Assembly: GCA_938004375.1 (NCBI GenBank)
Contig: CALKWH010000094.1
Span: 1-14,662, forward strand
DNA: 14,662 bases
Origin: an uncultured Pseudomonadota bacterium
GTDB lineage: Bacteria > Myxococcota_A > Polyangia > HGW-17
Reading direction: 5' to 3'
A program made the translations under genes and the position numbers. The notes below the pieces were generated by a model, which did not search any database, had not been told where the DNA came from, and saw only the letters and a program-made list of their open reading frames with translations. Below, one piece after another: positions 7,225 to 12,980 of this stretch (within the stretch, counting starts at the first letter, position 1; every line of letters starts with the position of its first letter).

Positions 7225-7288
7225 ATAGTTTTCCGGATTTTTCTCATGCCCTTGGAGCCCGCCCGCTCCTGAAGATCCTGGAAACAGC

Positions 7289-7317
7289 TTGACGGACCAT
7301 GGGCGCGCGGGTACTTT
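7289..7317 (+). promoter_or_regulatory. Upstream promoter for the protease gene
   Basis: TTGACG (7289-7294) and TACTTT (7312-7317) are separated by 17 bases. The predicted start is near 7324, with a leader of almost 100 bases. The -35 matches five of six consensus positions. The remaining sequence of the 288-base divergent gap 7133-7420 holds no gene that I can see. Confidence 0.5.
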
Positions 7318-7353
7318 CCTGTTCGTGGAAAGTCCTTGTCCTTCAAGGCATTT

Positions 7354-7381
7354 TTGATTTTCCGGCTTTCCATGCTACACC
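7354..7381 (+). promoter_or_regulatory. Second, downstream promoter candidate for the protease gene
   Basis: TTGATT (7354-7359) and TACACC (7376-7381) are separated by 16 bases. The -10 resembles TACACA of the two minus-strand promoters. Its predicted start near 7388 would place the hairpin at 7389-7407 at the extreme 5' end of the message. Confidence 0.35.
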
Positions 7382-7388
7382 ACGACGG

Positions 7389-7407
7389 CGGACCGCGGGG
7401 CGGTCCG
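7389..7407 (+). promoter_or_regulatory. 5' leader hairpin directly before the protease ribosome binding site
   Basis: CGGACCGC (7389-7396) pairs perfectly with GCGGTCCG (7400-7407) around a GGG loop, an 8-bp stem with six G-C pairs among its first and last positions and only one A-T pair. The ribosome binding site AGAAGAGGTG starts at the next base. There is no T-run after it, so it is not a terminator. It may control translation or protect the 5' end. Confidence 0.5.
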
Positions 7408-7420
7408 AGAAGAGGTGATC

Positions 7421-9151
7421 ATGCGTACTTCCCTGTTGTCCTCCCTGCTGATCCTGGCCGCCCTCACCGGGTGCTCCACGCCCGGCCAGTTTCCCCCGGT
7501 GGAGCCCTTCATCATCAACGGCTCCGTGGACACCTCGGCCGCCCACGACGCCGTCGGCTTCCTGTACCAGGACGCCGGTTTCGCCTGCGGCGGCACCCTT
7601 ATCGCCCCGAACGTGCTGCTGACCGCCGCCCACTGCGTCACTTACAGCAACAGCACCACGCCGGTGCCGGCGGACCAACTCAGCGTGTTCTTCTGCCGGG
7701 ACCTAAACAACTGCGACTACAACTCCCGGGTCCGCGAGGTTATCCAGAGCTGGGTGCATCCTTCCTACAACGCCACCAGCATCCGCTACGACATCGCACT
7801 GCTGCGCCTGTCCGGACCCGCCCCCGCCGACGTGACCCCCATCCCGTTCCTGCCCGCCTCCATGGCGCTCACGAACTCCGACATCGGCGACCCCATCACC
7901 TTCGTGGGCTACGGCCTCACCGACGGCTCCAACGAGAACTCCAGCTCCACCGTGCGGCGAGTCTACACCGGCAGCATCGCCGGCCTGTGCCACAGTTCGA
8001 GCCCGTGCACCATCTCCCAGTGGGGAGGCACCTACGCGGCCCCCTGGACGATCTGGACCAACCAGAACAACGGCGGCACCTGCCAGGGCGACTCCGGGGG
8101 CCCCGGTCTGGTCACCGTCAACAACGTGAAGTACGTCGCGGGCATCACCTCCTACGGCTACTCCGAGTGCGAGGGCCCGGGCGTCTACACCGAGGTGAGC
8201 AACTACGAGTCCCAGATCAACTCCTTCATCAACAACCCGCCCACCGAAATCTGCACCGATGACAAGGACAACAACGGCGACGGGGCCGTCGACTGCGCCG
8301 ATCCCGCGTGCGCCGGCCAGGGCGGCTGCCCGTCCTCCCCGTGCGACGACTACTCCTACCTGTTCTGCAACGGCACGATCACCTCCACGACCAACAACGG
8401 CGTGGCCGGCTTCTCGACTTACAGTTGCGCGGCCCAGGGCTCCTGGACCGGCGCCGAGATGGCCTACCAGCTGGCCATGCCCCCGGGCACGGTGGTGGAG
8501 ATCTCCATGACCCCTCTGGATCAGGATCTCGACCTCTTCCTGGTGGCCGGCGACCGCATTTCCTGTTCCGCCTCCTCCTGCAGCCAGTACTCGGCCAACG
8601 ACGCGCTGGGTACCGAGACCCTGACCGTGACCGTGGGGGACACGCCGTTGTACCTGGTCATCGAGAGCTATCGATATCCGGGCCGCTTCAGCCTGACCAC
8701 TTCCTGCGACTTCCCGCCCGAGAACTGCACCAACGGCATCGACGACGACGGCGACGACGACCGGGACTGCGACGACTCCGACTGCACCTCCGATCCCGAG
8801 TGCCAGGCTCCCACCAGCGAGCATTGGTGTGACGACGGCGATGACGATGACGGAGACGGTCAGGTCGACTGCGCCGACGCGGACTGCGCCGCCGATGACG
8901 CTTGCGTGGGTCAGACCGAGCGGGCCTGCGGCGACGGGTTGGACAACGACAGCGACGGCTTGGCGGACTGCTTCGACTCCGACTGCGTCAACTCGGTGGC
9001 CTGCAAGAAGAGCGACGCCACCGACGACGGCTGCTCGAGCTCGGGCCGCTCCCGCGGCTCCTCCGGGTGGGTGTGGCTGCTCGCCTTCGTGCCTTTCATG
9101 TTGCGTCGGCGCCGCGGGAACACGGCATGGACGTCGTGGCGCGGAAAATAA
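7421..9151 (+). CDS. Secreted trypsin-fold serine protease with Asp/Cys repeats and MYXO-CTERM-like tail
   Basis: A 576-residue protein. ATG at 7421 is preferred to the GTG 6 bases upstream, which lies inside the ribosome binding site AAGAGGTG. The signal peptide ends in a lipobox (LTGC, Cys18). A chymotrypsin-fold S1 peptidase follows, with mature-type start IING (31-34) and catalytic H71 (LTAAHC), D124 (DIALLRL) and S225 (GDSGGP). The residue six before Ser225, equivalent to trypsin Asp189, is Gly219, so trypsin-like Arg/Lys specificity is not expected. Residues about 306-430 resemble a PPC-type beta domain. Four repeats of C-x13-C-x4-C-x5-C (starting at C278, C436, C470, C503) are rich in DxDxDG-like calcium-binding motifs. 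The C-terminus has Cys538, a hydrophobic segment (549-561) and RRRR, as in MYXO-CTERM proteins, plus 11 extra residues. It is probably anchored at the cell surface. Confidence 0.93.
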   Translation: MRTSLLSSLLILAALTGCSTPGQFPPVEPFIINGSVDTSAAHDAVGFLYQDAGFACGGTLIAPNVLLTAAHCVTYSNSTTPVPADQLSVFFCRDLNNCDYNSRVREVIQSWVHPSYNATSIRYDIALLRLSGPAPADVTPIPFLPASMALTNSDIGDPITFVGYGLTDGSNENSSSTVRRVYTGSIAGLCHSSSPCTISQWGGTYAAPWTIWTNQNNGGTCQGDSGGPGLVTVNNVKYVAGITSYGYSECEGPGVYTEVSNYESQINSFINNPPTEICTDDKDNNGDGAVDCADPACAGQGGCPSSPCDDYSYLFCNGTITSTTNNGVAGFSTYSCAAQGSWTGAEMAYQLAMPPGTVVEISMTPLDQDLDLFLVAGDRISCSASSCSQYSANDALGTETLTVTVGDTPLYLVIESYRYPGRFSLTTSCDFPPENCTNGIDDDGDDDRDCDDSDCTSDPECQAPTSEHWCDDGDDDDGDGQVDCADADCAADDACVGQTERACGDGLDNDSDGLADCFDSDCVNSVACKKSDATDDGCSSSGRSRGSSGWVWLLAFVPFMLRRRRGNTAWTSWRGK

Positions 9152-9154
9152 CCG

Positions 9155-9184
9155 TTGACACGGCGAGCGGATTTCTTTTACCGT
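9155..9184 (+). promoter_or_regulatory. Promoter of the PAS gene, placing the transcript start at the ATG
   Basis: TTGACA (9155-9160, perfect) begins 4 bases after the protease stop. TACCGT (9179-9184) follows after 18 bases. The expected start 6-8 bases downstream falls at 9190-9192, and the ATG is at 9192. No Shine-Dalgarno sequence precedes the ATG (the last bases are TACCCTCC), so the message is probably leaderless. Confidence 0.55.
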
Positions 9185-9191
9185 ACCCTCC

Positions 9192-9728
9192 ATGAGTCAA
9201 GCCGCCGCCTTCCAGTTAGTCAAGGATGTTGTGATCGATGCCTGGTTCACCACCGATCCCAACGGGGTGATCGTGGACTTCAACCGGGTGTTCTTCTCCC
9301 TGTTTCCGCGCAACATCGCCCGCAAGCTCAAGGGCGTGACCCTGCCCGAGATCATGGTAATGCCCATGGACATCGTCGGGGAGGCGATCACGCAGAACCG
9401 GCAGGTCCGCTTCGACGAAGTGGTGGCCAGCATCCTCGAGACCCAGGAGGAGTTCCGCTTCATCCTGAGTGCCATCCCCCTGTTCAACGACGAACAGGCC
9501 CTCGAGGGCACCCTCGTGGTTCTGCGCAACGTCACCGACGAGGCCATGGTCCAGATCAAGTACCAGGAGATGTTGGAGCGCGAGGCCCGCGAGCGCGAGC
9601 TGCTCAAGGCCGAGTTGGTGCGCCGCACCGAGCGCCTGATCCAGATCTCCGAGCGCTACTACGAGCTCAAGGCCCAGATCCGCAAGCGCGCCAAGGGCCA
9701 GGTCTCCCCCTTCAAACTGAAGATGTGA
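9192..9728 (+). CDS. Small PAS-domain protein with C-terminal coiled coil
   Basis: A 178-residue protein with no signal peptide or membrane segment. A single PAS domain covers about 8-118 (AWFTTDPNGVIVDFNRVFF at the start, EGTLVVLRNVTDE at the end). A long charged helix (about 118-168) follows that should form a coiled coil, then a basic tail. No kinase, cyclase, DNA-binding or AAA+ output domain is present, so it is a sensor or adaptor that must signal through a partner, perhaps by dimerising through the coil. PAS domains bind small ligands or cofactors such as heme or flavin; no cofactor-specific residue can be assigned. The third base of codon 9 makes TTA, a rare Leu codon for this GC content. 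It stands alone between the protease and the barrel gene. Confidence 0.88.
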   Translation: MSQAAAFQLVKDVVIDAWFTTDPNGVIVDFNRVFFSLFPRNIARKLKGVTLPEIMVMPMDIVGEAITQNRQVRFDEVVASILETQEEFRFILSAIPLFNDEQALEGTLVVLRNVTDEAMVQIKYQEMLEREARERELLKAELVRRTERLIQISERYYELKAQIRKRAKGQVSPFKLKM

Positions 9729-9754
9729 TCCCCCGCCTCCCCGCGTGTGGAAAG

Positions 9755-9783
9755 TTGCGCTCCCGCCCGTTCCATGATTAGTT
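9755..9783 (+). promoter_or_regulatory. Possible promoter of the barrel-tmk-mlaE run
   Basis: TTGCGC (9755-9760) and TTAGTT (9778-9783) are separated by 17 bases; TAGTTA with an 18-base spacer is an alternative -10. The predicted start near 9790 gives a leader of about 22 bases, which includes the ribosome binding site GGGGTGA. Confidence 0.35.
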
Positions 9784-9811
9784 ACGTCGGGAATTCCCGT
9801 GGGGTGACCGC

Positions 9812-10717
9812 ATGAGGATTGTTAAAAAATTAATTAATTTGACCCTCCCAATCTCGACGGTGCTCGTCGTCGCCTGGGGGCTCCTCGCACCGGGGCCTGC
9901 GGCCGCCTACGAACCCTGGCTCGAACCCATGGGGGCCCGCGGCCTGGGCCTGGGCGGCGCCGTGATCGCCTCGGGCACCGGCTCCGACGCCCTCATCGCC
10001 AACCCGGCCGCCATGAGCCTGGTGAAGTCCTACATCTGGGAGAACTATTACCGCTACGACAACCAGACGGCCGGCAACGCCGGGCTCACCGCCCTCGTGG
10101 ACTCGTTCAAGAACGAGCGTCTGGCCGCCGGCCTGTTCACCTCGATGGCCGCCGCCGAGCCCGAGGACGAGGCCTCCGGCACGGTCCTCGACGAGAAGCT
10201 CTGGCGCGTGGGCCTCGCCCTGTCCCTGACCTTCACCGACTGGCTCGCCATCGGCGTCAACGGGCATTACTTCAATTACAAGCTCGAGGGCCTGCCCGGC
10301 GGGGACGTGAAGGAGAAGGCCTTTACCCTCGACGTGGGCGCCATCGCCCGCCTCGGGGACATCTTCTCCGTGGGCGTGGTGGCCTACGACCTGCTCACCG
10401 ACCACGACGACGACCGGCCGTACGTGTTCGGCGCCGGCGTGGCCGCCCGGCTGTTCAAAAACCAGCTGCTCGTCGAGGTCGACGGCCTGATGGAGGGGAA
10501 CAAACCCTGGATCCGCGGCGGCGCCGAGTTCCTCTTCGCGCAGGGGATCGTCGTGCGCGGGGGCGCCGGGCGCCGGCAGTTCCTGGAGCAGACCTTCGTG
10601 ACCGGCGGTCTGGGCTACATCACCAAGAGCACCTCCGTGGAGTTCTCCGTCTCGCACCAACTCGACGGGGAGAACGCCACCATCGTCGGCCTGGACTTGC
10701 GCTTTTTCATACGGTGA
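9812..10717 (+). CDS. Outer-membrane beta-barrel protein, PorV/FadL-like
   Basis: A 301-residue protein; ATG at 9812 follows GGGGTGA. A signal peptide with a basic start (MRIVKK) ends near PAAA (cleavage about residue 32). The mature start has the pattern GARGLGLGGAVIASGTGSDA, then LIANPAAMS (about 41-69), the N-terminal hallmark of PorV/UPF0164 and FadL/OmpP1-related barrels (GARA-x-GMGGA ... NPA). The rest alternates in short amphipathic strands (LWRVGLALSLTFTDWLAIGV, VEFSVSHQL) up to the end LDLRFFIR. It has no obvious periplasmic domain. Function could be transport of hydrophobic compounds or assembly of an envelope complex; the substrate is unknown. Codons 5-10 are strikingly AT-rich (AAA AAA TTA ATT AAT TTG), which would keep the initiation region unfolded. 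It heads a run of four closely spaced genes. Confidence 0.85.
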   Translation: MRIVKKLINLTLPISTVLVVAWGLLAPGPAAAYEPWLEPMGARGLGLGGAVIASGTGSDALIANPAAMSLVKSYIWENYYRYDNQTAGNAGLTALVDSFKNERLAAGLFTSMAAAEPEDEASGTVLDEKLWRVGLALSLTFTDWLAIGVNGHYFNYKLEGLPGGDVKEKAFTLDVGAIARLGDIFSVGVVAYDLLTDHDDDRPYVFGAGVAARLFKNQLLVEVDGLMEGNKPWIRGGAEFLFAQGIVVRGGAGRRQFLEQTFVTGGLGYITKSTSVEFSVSHQLDGENATIVGLDLRFFIR

Positions 10718-10721
10718 GGAC

Positions 10722-11345
10722 ATGACTCCGAGCTCGCAACCTCGCGGAAAGTTCATCGCGGTCGAGGGCATCGACGGCGCCGGAACCACCACCTTCGCCC
10801 AGGGCCTGACCGCCATGCTCGCCGGGAACGGTCTCTCGGTCCACCGCACGGCCGAGCCCTCCGGCGGCCCCATCGGCCGGCTGTTGCGCGAGCTCTTGCG
10901 TTCCCCCGAGACGCCCGACCCGGCCGTGTACGCCCTGCTGTTCGCCGCCGACCGGCGGCACCACTGGCTCGCCGAGATCCGGCCGCGCCTCGAACAGGGC
11001 GCGTGGGTGATCACCGACCGCTACGTGCTCTCGTCGCTGGCCTACCAGGGCATCGGGGAGGACGTGGCCTGGGTGTCCACCCTCAACGCCCGGGCGCCCC
11101 TGCCGGCGGTCACCTTCTTCCTGGACCTCCCCTACGAGGTCGCCCAGGCCCGCATCCATGGCCGGGGCGGCGTGCGCGAAAACCTGGAGGACGCCGACTT
11201 CCAGGAGAAGGTCGCCCTGCGGTACCGCGAGCTGGCCCGCACCTTCGGCGCTTCCCTCGTGACGCTGGACGCCACGCAGCCGCCCCAAGCCCTGGTCCGC
11301 GCCGCGGTGCGCGAGCTGGCCGAGCGGGGTCTCTTCCCCGGGTGA
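10722..11345 (+). CDS. tmk: Thymidylate kinase with an altered P-loop
   Basis: A 207-residue cytoplasmic enzyme expected to phosphorylate dTMP to dTDP with ATP. ATG at 10722 follows GAGGA and is 4 bases after the previous stop. The family layout is complete: P-loop region VEGIDGAGTTT (14-24), EPSGGPIGRLLRELL (45-59), TDRYVLSSLAYQG (98-110), DLPYEVAQARI (135-145), and a lid with Arg/Gly residues (HGRGGVRENLEDADF, 146-160). The P-loop consensus G-x4-G-K-T is changed: Thr22 (codon ACC) stands where the ATP-binding Lys is expected. All other key elements are present, so it is more likely a functional variant than a decayed gene. Length is normal. It sits between envelope genes, so co-transcription may be incidental. 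Confidence 0.92.
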   Translation: MTPSSQPRGKFIAVEGIDGAGTTTFAQGLTAMLAGNGLSVHRTAEPSGGPIGRLLRELLRSPETPDPAVYALLFAADRRHHWLAEIRPRLEQGAWVITDRYVLSSLAYQGIGEDVAWVSTLNARAPLPAVTFFLDLPYEVAQARIHGRGGVRENLEDADFQEKVALRYRELARTFGASLVTLDATQPPQALVRAAVRELAERGLFPG

Positions 11346-11349
11346 TCCC

Positions 11350-12153
11350 ATGCGCCGACTCTGGAACCTCCTGAACCGCGCCGCCGACGCCTTCTTCGCG
11401 CCGGTGGTGACGTTCTTTCACGAGGTCGGCAGCATCTTTCTGCTGTTCCTGTCGGCGCTGACCTGGCTCTTCCGCCGCCCGTTCCGCTGGCGCAACTACG
11501 CCACCGCCATGGACTTCGTGGGGATCGGCTCCCTCGGGATCGTCGCGCTGGTCGCCTCGTTCACCGGGGCGGCCTTTTCGCTGCAGACGGTCTACACCTT
11601 CAAGATGTTCCAGGCCGAGGCCTTCATCGGCGTCACCGTGGCGCTCTCGCTGTCCCGCGAGCTCGCCCCGGTGCTCACCGCGCTCATGGTGACCGCCCGC
11701 GCGGGCTCGGCCATGGCCACCGAGCTCGGCTCCATGCGCATCACCGAGCAGATCGATGCCCTGCACACCATGGCCGTGTCCCCGGTGCAGTACCTGGTGA
11801 CCCCGCGCATCGTCGCGGGCGTGATCATGGTGCCGCTTCTGACCATGGTGTTCATCATCGTCGGCATCCTGGGGGCCACCTTCGTGGCGGTGACCCTCAT
11901 GGGCGTCGACGAGGGCCCCTACTGGCACAACATCGAGTGGTTCATCGACGCCCGGGACATCCTCGAGGGCCTGATCAAGGCCACCGTGTTCGGGGTGGTG
12001 TTCTCCACGGTGTCCTGTTACCAGGGGTACTTCGCCGACGGGGGCGCCGCCGGCGTCGGCCGCGCCACGACCCGGGCCGTGGTGTGGTCCTCGGTGTCGA
12101 TCCTGTTCTTCGACGTGGTCCTCACCGACGTCCTGCTGCTCGTGCTGCACTGA
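11350..12153 (+). CDS. mlaE: MlaE-type ABC permease for phospholipid transport
   Basis: A 267-residue inner-membrane protein of the MlaE/YrbE family, the permease subunit of the transporter that moves phospholipids between inner and outer membrane to keep outer-membrane asymmetry. ATG at 11350 is 4 bases after the tmk stop; the upstream GGGTGA is a weak ribosome binding site. The N-terminus has an amphipathic interface helix, then about five membrane segments. The family signature lies at 103-138 (RELAPVLTALMVTARAGSA continuing to MRITEQIDAL), including the EQIDAL coupling element that contacts the ATPase. The partners MlaF (ATPase) and MlaD (MCE protein) do not follow; the next gene encodes an unrelated membrane protein. 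They must be elsewhere for this permease to work. Confidence 0.93.
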   Translation: MRRLWNLLNRAADAFFAPVVTFFHEVGSIFLLFLSALTWLFRRPFRWRNYATAMDFVGIGSLGIVALVASFTGAAFSLQTVYTFKMFQAEAFIGVTVALSLSRELAPVLTALMVTARAGSAMATELGSMRITEQIDALHTMAVSPVQYLVTPRIVAGVIMVPLLTMVFIIVGILGATFVAVTLMGVDEGPYWHNIEWFIDARDILEGLIKATVFGVVFSTVSCYQGYFADGGAAGVGRATTRAVVWSSVSILFFDVVLTDVLLLVLH

Positions 12154-12154
12154 C

Positions 12155-12937
12155 ATGTCTTCGGCGCTTCACATCCTTCTGGCCTTCGTGCTCGCCGGCG
12201 CGTGGATCGCCACGACGACCTGGATCGCCGAGCGGCGCGGCTCCCGGGTGGGCGGGCTGCTGGTGAACCTGCCGAGCAACCTCCTGCTCTCGCTGATCTT
12301 CATGGCCGTGCTGCGGGGCCCCGGATACGCCGCCGGCGCGGCGGCCGCGGTGCCCATCGGGATGGGGATCAACTCGATCTTCCTGACGCTGTTCATCTGG
12401 CTGGTCCCCCGCGGACTCGGGAAGGCCACCGCCCTGTGCCTGGCGTTCTGGTTCGTCGCCGCCGCCGTCACCGTGCGCTTCCCGCTCACCCCCCTCGTGT
12501 CCCTGATCGTTTACCTGGCGATCCTGGTCGTCACCGTCTGGCTCGCCGAGCGGGTCCTGCGTGTGCGCACCCCCGAGGGGCGGAAGAAGCCGTTCTCCAC
12601 GGCCCAGTTCTTCGCCCGCGCCGCGTTCTCCGGCGGCCTCGTGGCCTCGGCCGTGGCCATCTCGTTGCTGGCGTCTCCCTGGATCACCGGCGTCTTCTCG
12701 ACCTTTCCGGCCGTGATGACCTCGTCCATGGTGATCCTGACCCTCAACCAGGGCCCCGAGTTCGCCCGCGCCACGGCCAAGGTCCTGATCTTCTCTTCGT
12801 TGAACATCCTGGTGTACGCCTACATCATTGTGGCGACCTATCCCACCCTGGGCGTGGTTCCGGGCACGCTCCTGGCCTACGCGGGTGCGGTCCTGTTCGT
12901 GGTGGCCCTGCGACCCGTCACCGAACGGCTCGCGTGA
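12155..12937 (+). CDS. Multi-pass membrane protein with internal duplication, function unknown
   Basis: A 260-residue, very hydrophobic protein with about eight membrane segments. The ATG lies one base after the mlaE stop and has no clear ribosome binding site, so its translation is probably coupled to mlaE. I do not recognise the family with confidence. The two halves are related: positions 34-59 (G, P40, S46, then RGPGYA) align with 179-204 (G, P185, S191, then QGPEFA) at a constant offset of 145, with a conserved Asn about 14 residues later (N73, N217). A basic loop (about 137-146, [10 protein letters not shown]) links the halves. Such duplicated architecture is common in small transporters. 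Its place after mlaE suggests an envelope or lipid-related role, but this rests on position only. Confidence 0.85.
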   Translation: MSSALHILLAFVLAGAWIATTTWIAERRGSRVGGLLVNLPSNLLLSLIFMAVLRGPGYAAGAAAAVPIGMGINSIFLTLFIWLVPRGLGKATALCLAFWFVAAAVTVRFPLTPLVSLIVYLAILVVTVWLAERVLRVRTPEGRKKPFSTAQFFARAAFSGGLVASAVAISLLASPWITGVFSTFPAVMTSSMVILTLNQGPEFARATAKVLIFSSLNILVYAYIIVATYPTLGVVPGTLLAYAGAVLFVVALRPVTERLA

Positions 12938-12980
12938 ACGCCCTTCTCCCCGGGGGCGATTGCTGGTACCCTTCGGGACC

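Noticed and set aside
7334..7355. Intrinsic terminator (CCTTG/CAAGG stem followed by five T after a CA)
   Set aside because: The stem has only five pairs and the T-run is short; it lies between promoter candidates of the same gene, so an attenuator is possible but not supported.
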